Positions 48,160-60,357 of a stretch of 64,000 bases of DNA are shown piece by piece (position 1 is the first letter of the stretch; each line of letters starts with the position of its first letter). This stretch comes from Sciurus carolinensis. Its lineage: Eukaryota; Chordata; Mammalia; Rodentia; Sciuridae. Both the position numbers and the translations under genes were made by a program. The notes under the pieces were generated by a model. That model saw only the letters and a program-made list of their open reading frames with translations, had not been told where the DNA came from and made no database searches. The stretch lies in the NCBI RefSeq assembly GCF_902686445.1, contig NC_062213.1, positions 4,399,241 to 4,463,240 of the forward strand, written 5' to 3'.

Positions 48160-50720
48160 AGCCACGGTGGCCATGCTGACTCCTCGCACTCACTCATGCA
48201 GCCCGGCCACGTGCTCACTCACTCCATGACCACACGCTCGGTCATTCCCCGTGGCCACTGTGTCGGTCAGTCCTCTTGGAGGCATTCCTTGCCTCGCCTG
48301 ACCTGGCCTCGCCCAGCGCTTGGCCTGTGACTCACCCCCACCTGTTGTTGCATCGCTCAGCGCAGCCCTGCCCGCCATTTTATCACCAAGTCCTCCACGG
48401 ACATGGCCATTCTCTCGCCCAGCCTCGTCTCCTTCAGTCCTGCGAGCACCTGCCATTCATCCCCATGTGCTGACGGACGCCACGCCTCGCCCTTGTCATC
48501 CATTCACCACCTTACGTAGTATCTCTCACTCCTCCGTCTGACACTGTGCCACACATTTCTACACAAACCTGCCATTAATCCACCCATCTGACGTTGACTC
48601 CCTCCTGCCTCCGTTAACCTGTCACTCCTGCCCGGCTGCTTCTTACACCGTTCATTCGTCCATGGACATATCATTCATTCCACTAGACATTGTCACTCTG
48701 TCCTACATGGACCCCTCACTCATTTCCCATCCACCATTTTGCTGAGTCCTTCACATGCTTGGCATCCACTCCCCCTCAGCCATCGTGCCACTTAGTTCTT
48801 AACTCACCTGTCACTCGTTCTCCACCTGCCATTGTCTCATTTAGTCCTCCATGCACCTGTCTTTCATCCCTCTAGTGGCCACGATGTCACTGGGTCCTCC
48901 ATGTGCCTGTCCTTCACTCCCCACCTGCCTTGCCCTGCTTCTTCACGTTCCTGTCTTACATCTCATCACTCTTCCTTGGAGTCTGTCATTCATCCCATCT
49001 GACCTCGTGGCACTCGGTTCTCTACACGCTTGTGGTTCATTCCTCCACCCTCCGTTGTCTCACTCATTCCTCTGGCTACCTGTCATTCATCTCCCATCCT
49101 TCCGGTCTTCCTCACCCTTTTCTTTTTCTCTTTATCCCCATTGTTTCACTCAGTCCTCCCCGTGCCTGTCATTCATTCCTCCATCCACCACGGTGCTACC
49201 TGGTTCTTGGTACACCTGTCATTCATTCTTCAGCCTGCCACTGTGTCCCTCGGTTTTCCACAGCATGTCCTTCTTCCTCCATCACTTAGTTCTCTGCCTC
49301 CCTGTCATTTGTTCCTCTTGCACTGTATCATTTGGTCATCCACATGCCTGTCATTCTTTTCTCCCTTGGCTGTGGTATCACTCAGTGCACCTGTCATTCA
49401 TTCCCCCATCTGCCATTGTACCCCTGAGCTCTCTGGACCTGTCGTTCATGCCCCCATCCGCCATTTTGTTAAGTAGTTCTCCATTCACTCACAGTCCATT
49501 CCCCCACTGCCACTGCACTGTTCCATCAGGACCCAACTGCCATCCTTTTCTCCATTCCACAGGTGTCACTCCGTCTTCTGTGCAATGACTATGGTTCTCG
49601 CACTAACCCTCGTGTCACACTGTGCTCCATGCACCTGTCAGTCATTCCCCCTTCACGTTGCGTCACTTGGTTATCCCTGCACTTATCACTTGTTGCCCCT
49701 TTGCCGTTGGCTCCCGCAGTGCTCCACACATGTCACGCACCCCCCATTGCCATCACCCAGTTCCCGCACAGTTCCCCCTCGTGTCACTTGGCCCTCCACA
49801 CACTCACCATTCATGCCCCATCTGCCATTGTCTTTGTTCTCCATGCACCTGCCTCTCATTCCCCTCTGCCATTGTGTCACTCAGTCCTCTAAACTGCCGT
49901 TCCTTCCCCCTTTGGCCTAGTGTCACTGCATTCCTCACGCACCTCGCCCTTTCCCCTCTTGCTATGGCACCACCCACTTCTCAGGAACCGCCCATCCATT
50001 TCCCACCTTGCATGGTCCTCCTTGCACTTCTCCTTCATTCTCCTCGGCCATTGTTTTACTGAGTCCTTCTTGAACCTGGGGTTCATCCCCCGTCTGCCAT
50101 TGTACCCTTAGGCCTCCAAGCCCCTGTCGCATGTCCCTCCATTCCCCTTGAGTCCTGTGCTCCATGCTCCTGCTGATGTGCCACTGGATCATTCGCAGCC
50201 AAGCGTCCCTTGCCCCTCTGCCATCGAGTGGCCCAGTATGCTAGTCACCTGTCACGGGCACACATCTGCTGTTCCGTTACCCAGGTCTCCACGCTCTTAT
50301 CACTTGTTCTCATCCACGTGTGTCACTCATCCTCCCAGCCACCAGGGGCTCTCTCGGTTCTCTGTGCACTACCTTTTGTTCCCCTAGCCAGTGTTCTACT
50401 GCTCTGTCACTCATCGCCCCACTTGCCATTGCATCACTCAGTCCTCTATCCACCTGTCGTTCATTCCCAGCCCCCGTGTCACCCGGTTGGCCCAGCATCC
50501 GTCATGCATTCCTTCATTCCTCTGTGCACCTACTGTTCACACCCCTGCGCCCTCGCTTACCCCGTCTTCTGTGACCCGCCATTCTTCCATCTGCCACGGT
50601 ATCACAGAGGCCTCATCCTGCGCCTGCCACCTGTTCCCCCCAGGCAGGGCAGCACGGGTCCTCACCACTCCCGTTCCTTCCTCCATCCACCGTTGTCGAC
50701 TTAGCCCTGGGTCCCCTGCC
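48160..50720. repeat. Degenerate minisatellite, unit about 45-50 bp
   Basis: About 2.56 kb of pyrimidine-rich (+ strand) tandem repeats. A typical unit carries, in order, GTCCTCCATGCACCTGTCA, TTCATTCCCCCATCTGCCA and TTGTGTCACTCA. Unit starts can be read at 48844, 48894, 49153, 49203 and 49253 (50 bp steps), with shorter units of 36-47 bp elsewhere, giving roughly 50 or more diverged copies. Long open frames here on the + strand (up to 245 codons at 48851-49588) exist only because the array is poor in stop codons. It resembles no transposon I know and lies in KCNK9 intron 1. Confidence 0.88.
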
Positions 50721-52962
50721 CCTTCACCCGCCTCCTCTGTGGCCTCCCTGCCCTTTGGTTATGGCTGGGGTGCTGTGCTGGCATGAGGCACAGTAGTGAG
50801 TGTGCACAGTGCCCAGGCAGAGACAGCAGGTCTTGGTGCCTTGGTGGTCTTACCGTGCGAATCTTCAAATTGTTCCAGTCCCTGACTGCTTCTTGTCAAA
50901 TGGTCAGCCAAGTCCAGTCATTTTTGATCACTTAAAAATTTTTATTTCATACTCTTACAAAAAGCATACACAAGTGTGTTATTCAATAAATCCTTATAAA
51001 ATAGCCACGCCCATGTCACCAACTCTCAGATAAAACCCCAAAGCGTCACCAGCACCGCAGAACCCCGCAGCTTCTTGAATGCCTCCGGCGTCTGGAGCTG
51101 GGGACCTCCCCCGGGCCAGTGCGGAAGCTGCTGTGCGGGGCTCTGAGCTGCCATGCGGAAGGGGGCTGGGCCCTGTGGGGAGTCTCCTGGGGGTGTTGCC
51201 AGTCTCCTCTGGTCGGGGAGCCAGCAGAGACCACAGAGACACTGGAACATGGGGTCCAGGACCAGGAGAGCAGAGGGGTCTTGGCAGCTGTTTGGCAGGT
51301 CTGCTCATGTGGCTCAGGCAGCCAAGATGGCGGGCTGTGTCCGCAGGGCATTGTCCTCCGAGGCAGAGTGCAGTGGGCATTCCCTGTTTCCTGCCGGCCC
51401 TCCCACAGGACCAGGGAAACGCTGGGCGTAGAGATGGAACACCTGGCCTCAGCAATGGGGAATCAGAAGGCAAATGCCCCGGCTGGGCTGGGCTGGGCGG
51501 GCCAAGGAGGGCCTGGGCACTCCTCAAGTGTCCCTCAACAAAGGGCAGGGTCTTTTCCTCTCCTGCTGGGGAGTCCTCCTCCCTACCACCTCAAAGGAGG
51601 GGGATTTGGTGTGCCTTTCATCAAGGGATTTGTCCTGAGGGTCTCTTTCTGCCTCTTCCTACTCTGGGGACCTCTGCCTGTAGAAAGTTCTCCTTTTTAA
51701 GCTGAGCACACCCACTGGAAGCCTGCAGCTCTCTAAAGGAAGCGTCATGGCATTGACACCTGAGCACAAAACAGAATTAGGTGCTGTGGATGGAGAGAGG
51801 GAGGTAGATGGTGATCTGAGAAATGTAGGAACATCAGGGAGCAGGGCTCAGCTTGTCAGTCACTAGGCTCACGAGTCCCCCAGCTGAGGGTTGACTGACC
51901 TCAATCCCACCATGCCCCTGCCTGGGGCCATGGGGTCAGCCAGGTCCTGAGTAATGGCAGATCTGGCCAGGAACGACTGCTGGAAGGTGGGGCTAGCCCA
52001 CTGGAATGGACCTCCCTGGATGGGCCTCATCCTCTTCTGTCCTGGTAGGTACCTGGGGCGGGACTGGGGCAATGGGGCCAAGGTGGGCTGGTGAGGGGTG
52101 GTGGGTGGGGACCCAGTGATGGTGTGGCCAGGTGGATGCTGGAGGTGCCTGGAGAGCAGGGGCAGGTCCCTCTTGCACCTTGGACAACTGAGGGGAGCCT
52201 CGGCCTTCCATTGGCTGGCTAGGACATGGTGCCGCCTGCTTCAGAGGCAGAGCCTCAGAGATTCCTGTGCCTGGCTTGTGAACTTGCACAGAGGAGCAGG
52301 GTGGCAGGAAGGTCCCCGGATCCCACTGGCCCATGTCGGACTGCTCACATCGAGGCCATCTTGGGACCATCTTAGGCACTGAGCCTCTGCTTCCTTGTGT
52401 GTGAAGTGGGGTCACCAAACCCAGCAACCACACTGTGTGAGGCTGGGGAAGTGAGAGGCCTCCTAGCCTCAGTCCAGTGTGGGGTGGCCTGAGGCCACCG
52501 AGGTTGAGAACTGCTCCTTGGAGAGGGACGAGCACCCTCCCCGAGAAGGGATGCCATCATGGCGCAGCGGGCTGTGGGGCTTGGGGGCTGCAGAGTCCAG
52601 CCAAGGAGGTAAATTTTTCCAACTTGGTCTTTTGGGGAAATATGGCTTCCTGACCACCCCCCAGTCTGCCCCCGTGGTGACCTTCACAGCCCTTGGCTGC
52701 CGGCTCCCCCTGCTCCAGCCCCTCACGTGAACCCCCAGTGCAGCGCCACCCTGGTCCTGGCCCCTGCCCTGCCTTCCTCTTCCCCAAGTCCTTTACCCCT
52801 TGGGGCACAGGACTGATGTGTCTGTGCCCAGAGGGTGGCCTTTGTCTGCCTGCTAGACACCTTGGCCCCCAGGGTCACTGGCTCCCCGGCAGGTGCCCGG
52901 GACGCTTGCTGGGCTGGACGCGCCTTGGCTGCTGGTCCTGGGCTGCAGGCGGGTGCGGGATG

Positions 52963-52976
52963 AGGCTGCAGACTTT
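52963..52976. repeat. Target-site duplication, left copy, of the ARL1 retrocopy
   Basis: AGGCTGCAGACTTT, identical to 54723-54736. Confidence 0.88.
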
Positions 52977-54722
52977 TTTTTTTAATGAATTCTTAAAATT
53001 TCCTTTAATGTGAATTGTTTTCTTTTTTGTGCTGTGAATTCCATCAAATATACCCATTTAGGATTGTTTTTACTGTCACTGATCACTTTTACGAGTATAG
53101 ACAAATTTATGACATTATTTTAAATGTTCTGCAGCTAATTAGCTTAGTTTTAAAGAGGTTGTCTATGTTGTCAGTGTTCACATTTTAAGGAATATATAGC
53201 ACAATTTATGAAACAAACTTCTGACCCAAAGTCTTACTTTGAGCCCTCTTCCCACCTCACTGGTGTGTGGCTTGGGCAAGCCCGTGTATCAGTACCGCAG
53301 GTCCATGTTCTTGAAGTTGAGACATTATAGTCTGCCCCACCTACATCACAGGGATCCCTTGTAGACTGATTACATCAGTATACATAAAGCTCTTTCAACC
53401 ACTATAAAGTGCTATAAAGTGACAATTACTGATAAGTCAGTGAAGTTCGTCACCAAAATATTCATCCTATAATCAAAAACTTTTAAGTGAAACAGTTTAA
53501 TATAAAGTGGTCAGCTAAACAAATGAAGATTATATTATACATACTGTGCTCCTAGCCTACTCTCTGGAGTCTAATCTTTGGAAAGAATTAATTCATTTTA
53601 GGGAGGAAAAACTCTGAATTAATATATTTGTTAGTGTTTACACAAATAAGATGCAACCACTAATTCAAAGATAGGTGGATTTTCCTCCAAGAAGAGTGTA
53701 TTCTTTAATAGAACTGTATTTGAACAAGAGAGTGCATTCTTTAATATAACTGTATTTGAATAAGAGAATGCTTTCTTTAATATAACTGTATTTGAATAAG
53801 AATCCCATACAAATAGAATGTATACCTTCAAGAAAGCAAGGAAAAATCATTTTTACATTACATCAAATATTCAGATGATTCAATCAAGTTACCCCTCCAA
53901 CTGAATACTTACTTTTCGTATTTATCATGAACTCTGCAGTCAGTTCTGCCTCTGCCAACCTCGTGTAGTTTTGGCAGTTAGTGATGCGAAGCACCCCTGC
54001 CTGGTTCCAAAAAGAGGGTGAGATGCAGCCTTCATTTTGGAGGAGCCCAAGTGATTGAATTTCCGTCTGCTTTTCAGTGTTTCCACTAACCGTTCCATTG
54101 CCTCATCAAAGCCCGTGCCTTGGTTGCTGATGTTTTGAGTATCTGCCAGTTCCAGCCCTTCAAGGCGGCTAACCCAAGCGGGTTTGCCCTCTCTGAGGGA
54201 GTCCAGGCCTGCTCCATGTCTTGCTTGTTTGCAAACACCCCTGAAATGGCCTTCTCAGCTCTTCTTCCTCCCACATGGCAATGAGCTCTGATGTAGAAAA
54301 GCAGATTTGGTCTGGGACACAACTGTCTGCTACACAGATCTGTGCTTGGATAGTGACCGCTCCCACATGGCCTGATGTCTGTCTGTCCTCCTAAATCCCA
54401 AATTTGGAATCTAAGGTCTTTGTATGTCACTGTCTCTAAATTAAAGCCAATGGTAGGAATAGTAGTAACGACTTCTCCAACCTGTAATCTGTACAAAATT
54501 GTGGTTTTTCCTGCACCGTCTAATCCCAAAATTAAAATCCTCACTTCCCGGGTTCCAAAGAGACTGGAAAAAATACTCAAGAAAAAGCCACCCATGATGA
54601 TCCCCCAGCCGGCCCTCGCTGTCCTTGAGGTAGGCACCGACGCCCAGCGACGGCTCTTCCAACCTCGGCGCTGCCACCTCTACTAGCTTTGCCCTCCGGC
54701 CGCAGTGCCATGGCGGTCTCCA
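52977..54722 (-). pseudogene. ARL1: Processed pseudogene of ARL1 (Arf-like GTPase 1), full length
   Basis: An intronless minus-strand copy of an ARL1 mRNA. It has about 127 bp of 5' UTR, a start at 54595 (MGGFF, with the myristoylated-Gly context of ARL1), and an intact first part with the P-loop GLDGAGKT and the WDLGGQ motif. An 8 bp deletion near 54338 shifts the frame, a 1 bp deletion near 54245 restores it just before [11 protein letters not shown], another 1 bp loss near 54120 shifts it again, and the original stop is mutated. The parent encodes a Golgi Arf-like GTPase; this copy cannot make the full G domain. About 1.1 kb downstream is taken to be 3' UTR, ending in a 7-10 base poly-T (52974-52983, the poly-A of the copy). 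Identical 14 bp flanks prove L1-mediated retroposition. Confidence 0.92.
53701..53808. repeat. Three tandem copies of a 36 bp unit in the ARL1 retrocopy 3' UTR
   Basis: Units begin TTCTTTAATA at 53701, 53737 and 53773, an exact 36 bp period with few mismatches. Each holds AACTGTATTTGAA. As 36 is a multiple of three, the minus-strand frame shows a 12-residue repeat (SNTVILK), but it is untranslated sequence. Confidence 0.9.
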
Positions 54723-54736
54723 AGGCTGCAGACTTT
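54723..54736. repeat. Target-site duplication, right copy, of the ARL1 retrocopy
   Basis: AGGCTGCAGACTTT, identical to 52963-52976, directly preceding CAGAGAG of the original flank. Confidence 0.88.
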
Positions 54737-57700
54737 CAGAGAGACGCTGTTGCTTTACATGAGAGGTGATAGGGCAGGGACCTGTCTTCTCACTCCCTAG
54801 GCTTAGAGCTGTGATCTCAGTCCCTCAGGTGACCATAGGTGCCAGGCCTGTGAGAGTCCATCAGTCACCTGGGAGGAAGAGATGCCACCTGTGACGTGGC
54901 CTTTGGCTGTCACAGGCCCTGCTGGACATGTGAAGTGCCCCCATTCTGGAGTGGGAGGCCTGGGGCTGAGGGGCACACGGCCTGTGGTCAAAACCTCAGC
55001 CATCTGCCCCGAGTCCTCGCCTCCCTCAGCCACCATCGCCCGCCTCTCGCCACGTCTCTGCACACCCCAGGACACGGGTGGTGTGGAGGTTCTGGCCTGG
55101 GCGCCTGGCCCCTGCAGCGTGTCCTGGCACAGTGTGCTCGAGGTGCCGCAGCTGTCCTTGGCCTGTCCCCTCACTCTGGGTGGGAGATGAGGGGTGCCTG
55201 GAATGCACTCATGAAGCCACTTGAGGCCGTGACTGCGTCTATTGTCTCAGGGTCCTGTCGGCTGGCACCTACGGAGGCCTCGGGGGCGTTTGTTGATTGA
55301 CTGCACCATGGACGCTCAGGATCAGAGGGCCAGGAGCATACGTGCATGAGGCGCTCATGTTGTGAAGGTCCTCATGGCCATGTGATTGAAGACGTGGAGG
55401 GGGCACAAGCTGGGGTGGTCCTACCAGCTGGGGCACCTGCTCAGGTGGGCGTGACCATCGGGTGTGTGAATCCGGGTGGGTGATGTTGAGGGGAGCCTGG
55501 GAACGGACACTTGGTTTCCACGCCTCAGGCAGAAGATTTGAGTGGCACTGTGCTGGGCCCCGGCTCCAGCCACGGCCGAGGGCCCGCCAGGCCCTGGAGC
55601 ACAGGCAGCGCCCTGCCCCAGTGCACATTCTGTCCCAGTTGCTGTGGGCAGTGACAGCTGCGGATGCAGGCCAGGGCCAGACTGTGTGGCTTCCTGTGGA
55701 CTGTTTGTCTGGGCCCTAGGAAAGGCCTGGCCAGGGAGGCTACCGGGCCTTGGGTATGCGCTCCTCCCAATTGGTGCTTCAGGTGAGGGCTCTCCCAGCG
55801 TGGACGCCATTTCCTGCAGATTAGGGCTTCTTTGTCAGCACCCAAGTGCTGAAGAAACCTGGCAATGAGGGAAAGGAGTCTGATGTCTGTTGGGGACAAT
55901 GTTCAGGCCAGAGGGACCCAAACGCCAAAGAAGTGGAGGCCAGTATCAGTTACAAAATAGTTCTCCCATGCTGGAAAGGGGAGTAGGACGTGAGGGCAGA
56001 GAATGTTCATGAAGTGGGGAGAGATCCCTGTACCTCACCTGTGGCCCTGTGGTCATGAACAGGAGCTCCTTTGGCCCAAAGTGTGTCCACTCTTGTGACC
56101 ATTTCATCAGAAGGAAACATCCAGGTTGTGTTCAGCTGCTTGTAGCAGGGTAGCCACGTAACAGTGACCTGAGGGAACAGCAGTTTTCTTTCTAGTGTGG
56201 AGGCCTGAGGCAGGTGAATGGGCAGCTCTTCCGGACCTTCAGAATCTTTGCTTCTTCTCTTAGCCATTTATCTAGGCTCTCGTCCTCAGACTGGTGCCTC
56301 ATGGTCCCAAAATGACTGCTACTGATCACCTGCAGCGTCCTTTCTGTCAGGAAGGAGGACAACCAGAGTCACAGATATATGTCAGCTGAGTTTACTTCTT
56401 TCCAAATCTCTTTCCCAGATAACCCACCTGGTAGATTCTGCTCGTATCTCAATAGCCTGGGCCATGCTACAAGGGGGGCTGGGAAATGAGATGTACAGCT
56501 TTTCCGAGCAACCTGGGGTGTTCTGCTGAGGATGGTGGAGCACATGTGGGGGTCCCCACGGCATCTCCGCCATGTGCAGAGCACTTCAGGGCCTCTTTTC
56601 TACTCAAGTTCATATCAAACATTACCTCATATTTCCAGCCTTTAGGGAGATTGATTTTTATGACTTCAAAGCCACTGAATGAATGTACTGTCGTCTATTT
56701 ATAGCGATTTAGTGCTTTTCTTTCGTCCTTTGCTAATTATAGGCAGTGCTTCTTTGAGCATCTTGGTGTGAGTCTAGATTCTGCCGGGCCCTGCCTCTCA
56801 GGGCTTCCTGCAGGTGGTGGGGTTTCCAGATCAGAGGGCTCCAGTGCCGAGTCGGGTTTTGTGCTGTGCCTGTGGCTGATGGCACCAGTGTGGTGGGGGC
56901 TTCTGGCTTCTCTGAGGCTTCAGCAGCCTGGCAGCTTTGGGATGTTTGAAAGTTCAGTGTTTTCTTAGCAATCTTTGGCCTTTGAGTGGCAGCTGGGCCT
57001 GAGCCACGTGGGGTTGTGAATCCTTGCTCACTCAGCCTGGCGAGCCCAAGGGGTCTGTGGATGCAGCTGTAGACTCCTGAGCCCTCGACCTCCGGGACCC
57101 CGTGGAGCTGGGAAGGGGCAGGGGAGCGGGTGGACCTCAGTCCAGTTGTGGGACCAGCAGTGTTTGCCCACTGCCTGTGGTCCTGGAGGACTGTACGAGA
57201 AGCGGCCTTGGTGGCAGGAGCAGTGTGCGCCATGGTTGGTCATGGCAGGGTGGGCGGGTCGGGCAGCGATGGCGTGACAGTTGCACACTTGTCTGGGCCA
57301 GTGGAAGAGAGGACTGCAGAGGCAGGGAGCTCTCGTATTGTGTTCCAGGACTGAGGTGGGCAGTGCTGGCTCATGGCAGGGTCTTCTGTCCTCTCTGTCA
57401 CACCCACAGCCTGGCCAACATTCTAGACACTCAGCTGCCAGGGACCGTGGTCCTGGCTACAGGGAGAGCTCAGTGGTTATCCCCTGGTACTTAGGAGGAC
57501 TGACAGGTCATTAGCCCTGCTCTCTCAGGGTGGCATCCTGCTGAACCCCCGGGGTGGGCAGCTCATGACCTCACTAAATTAGAGGGAAAGGCAGACGTGG
57601 CATTGGCTTTACAACAGGGGACAAAAGGGCTCTCATTGGTTTGTGCTAGCCCTGCTGGTGAGGGATCTCCAGAGTAAACGTAGCCTCTTATTTTCTAGCT

Positions 57701-57740
57701 TGAGAGAGCTGCTGTTCATGGCATGTCTATGGTCTCTAGG

Positions 57741-59221
57741 GGTCTTTCATTTTTTTTTTAAATTTCTAAATCATCTTTTTTTTAAAACAATATTTAATTG
57801 TTATACATGACAGTAGAATGCACTTTGACACATCATATATAATGGAGTATAGTTTCTCATTCCTCTGGTTATGCATGATGCAGAATCCCACTGGTCATAT
57901 AGTTATATATGTACATGGGATAACAATGTCTGATTCACTCTACCATCCTTCCTATCCCCATGTCCCCACCCCTCCCTCACTCCCCTCTACCTAATCTGAA
58001 ATAACTCTATTCTTCCCTAGCCCCCTCCCCAACATCATGAATTAACATCTGCATATCAGAGAAAACATTCGACTTTTGTTTTTTTGGAATTGGCTTATTT
58101 CACTTAGCATATTCTCCAGATCCATCAATTTACCAGCAAATGCCATTATTTCATTCTTCTTTGAGGCTGAGTAGTATTCCATTCCTTTCCCTAACACCAT
58201 ATATTTTATTCCATTCCATTCCCTAACACCACATTTAAAAAAATCCATTCATCTGTTGAAGGGCACCTTGGATGGTTTCATAGTGTAGCTATTGTGAATT
58301 GAGCTGCTATAAAACATTGATGTGGCTGCATCACTGTAATATGCTGATTTTAAGTACTTTGGGTATAAACTGAGAAGTGGGATAGCTGGGTCAGACGGTG
58401 GTTCCATTCCAAGTTTTTTGAGGAATCTCCATATTGTTTTCCACAGTGGTTGCACCAATTTGCAGTCCCACCAGCAATGTATGAGTGTGCCTTTCCCCAC
58501 ACATCCTCACCAACATTTTATTGCTGTTTGTATTCTTGATAATTGCCATTCTGATTGGAGTGAGATGAAATCTTAGAGTAGTTTTGATTTGCATTTCTCT
58601 GATTGCTAAAGATGTTGAACATTTTTTTCTTATATTTGTTGATTGATTGTATTTCTTCTTCTGTGAAGTGTCTGTTCAGTTCCTTTGCCCATTTATTGAC
58701 TGGGTTATTTGTTTTTTTGGTGTTAAGGTTTTTGAGTTCTTTATATATCCTAGAGATTAATGCTCTGAGGTGTGTGTGGTAAAGATTTTCTCCCATTCTG
58801 TAGGCTCTCTCTTCACATAATTGTTTCCATTGCCGAGAAGCAGCTTTTTAGTTTGAATCCATTCCATTTATTGATTCTTTGTTTTATTTCTTGTGCTTTG
58901 GGAGTCTCCTTGAGGAAGTCAGATTCAAAATTGACATGGTGAAGATTTGGGCCTACTTTTTCTTCTATTAGGTGCAAGGTCTCTGGTCTAGTGCTTAAGT
59001 CTTTGATTCACTCTGAGTTGACTTTTGTGCAAGGTGAGAGATCAGGGTTTAATTTCATTTCGTTCCATGTGGATTTCCAATTTTCCTGGCACTACTTATT
59101 GAATAGGCTATCTCTTCTCCAGTGAATGTTTTTGGCACCTGTGTCTAATATGAGATACTTGTATTTATGTCGGTTTGTCTCTGTGGCTTCTATTTTGTAC
59201 CATTGGCCTATGGTCTCTAGG
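57741..59221 (-). mobile_element. L1, 5'-truncated, minus orientation
   Basis: The minus strand encodes broken ORF2 C-terminal pieces in order: [14 protein letters not shown] near 58680, [14 protein letters not shown] near 58560, then [19 protein letters not shown] near 58450 and MEYYSASKKNEIMAF near 58150. 3' UTR and a poly-T (poly-A of the element) follow towards 57749. A 14 bp identity, CTATGGTCTCTAGG at 57727-57740 and 59208-59221, may be its target-site duplication. ORF2 is frameshifted, and there is a small internal duplication at 58175-58233. Confidence 0.85.
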
Positions 59222-59274
59222 TTTTTATGGATAGTATCGGAATTAATTTCATCCTCAACTCTAAAAAATAAATA

Positions 59275-59400
59275 TTTTTATGTATCACCATTTTATAGAT
59301 GAGCACATGGAAAGTTGGAGAGATTAAGAAACTTGTCCCAGGTCACACAGTTAACACGTAGCAGAGAGGACTTGTATCCAGGGAGCCTGATCTTGATCTA
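59275..59400 (-). repeat. MIR SINE
   Basis: CACCATTTTATAGATGAGCA, GAAACTTGTCCCAGGTCACA and CAGTTAACACGTAGCAGAG: clear reverse-orientation MIR. Confidence 0.75.
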
Positions 59401-59989
59401 TACTTGTAATTCTTTTGTTATATACTGCTTCTCCTGAATTCTGTTATCTGTTAGCTAGGAATGCGTAACAAATCACCCAGAGAGTTTTAAAACAAGAGGC
59501 TAAGTTTTTGGTGTGGTTGTTTTATGATGGCTGTATAGAATAAATGAGTTCTTGACTTTAAGGGATACTGAAGCATTTGTACATGCAATGTCTGAAATTT
59601 GCTTTAAAATAATCTGAATTTCAAGGAAAGTGAGCAACGTCTTAGGTGAAACAAGTCCGACCTTGAGTTGTTAATTGCCAAAGATAGATTGTTCCTATCT
59701 GGGGGTTAATTATACTTTTTTCACTATGTATTTATTTGAAAATTTGCATAAACACTTAAGACAAGTCAAGTAAAATGCAGAGCAGGAGTGGGAGCATCTT
59801 GTCCGGGCCTGTCCCCTCAGCCCTCCTTCAGGAGGTGAGAGCCACAGCAGGTTGCTGTGCAGAAGAGGACAAAACACTTGGTTTTCTCACAGGTTCTGGC
59901 CTGCACATGTGTTTCCTTGGTTCTTACAGCTTGAAAACATGTAAAATTAGTTGCTAAAATTTAATGATCTTTTAAAAGAACCAGTGGAG

Positions 59990-60245
59990 AATGATATATA
60001 ATGGGGTTGGGGGTGTGGGGAGTGAAAGAAGAATGGGGGAACTTTAGATTATGTAGAAGGAAATGAGAGGGAGGGGGTATGAAAGATGGTGGAATGAGAC
60101 AGACATCATTACCCTGTGTACATGTATGATTACACGAATGGTATGAATCTACATTGTGCACACCATAGAAATGAAATGCTGTGCCCCATTTGTGTACAAT
60201 GAATCAAAATGCAGTCTGTAAAAATAAAAAAAAATTAAAAAAAGA
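59990..60245 (+). mobile_element. L1 3' UTR fragment
   Basis: Shares with the L1 at 21681 the motifs GGAACTTTAGATT, TGTGTACATGTATGATTACA and CCATTTGTGTACAATGAATC, followed by an A-rich tail. Truncated to the 3' UTR. Confidence 0.8.
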
Positions 60246-60343
60246 AATAAGAACTTACTTCAATAAATGATGCTAATAAATGAAAAAAAAAGAACTAATT
60301 CTTGGTTTTATTATAATGTTATTATCTTGGTTTTTGTTTTTAT
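60246..60343 (-). mobile_element. Ancient L1 (L1M-like) fragment, minus
   Basis: AT-rich sequence continuing on the other side of the ID SINE. Assigned with the next segment, by T-bias and position only. Confidence 0.35.
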
Positions 60344-60357
60344 ATTTATAAATTCTT

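Noticed and set aside
48160..50720. Repeat array considered as CRISPR-like
   Set aside because: Units are contiguous, of variable length and diverged, with no invariant repeat alternating with unique spacers, and the DNA is mammalian.
48851..50786. Long open frames (up to 245 codons) on the + strand
   Set aside because: They lie wholly in the degenerate minisatellite, in several frames at once, and result from a stop-poor pyrimidine-rich repeat. No domain or conserved start.
53631..53831. Minus-strand frame with a 12-residue repeat
   Set aside because: Translation of the 36 bp triplication in retrocopied 3' UTR.
54086..54637. ARL1-like frame as a functional gene
   Set aside because: Two compensating frameshifts scramble the region between the WDLGGQ and NKQD motifs, the C-terminus is shifted and the stop is lost; poly-A and target duplication show it is a processed copy.
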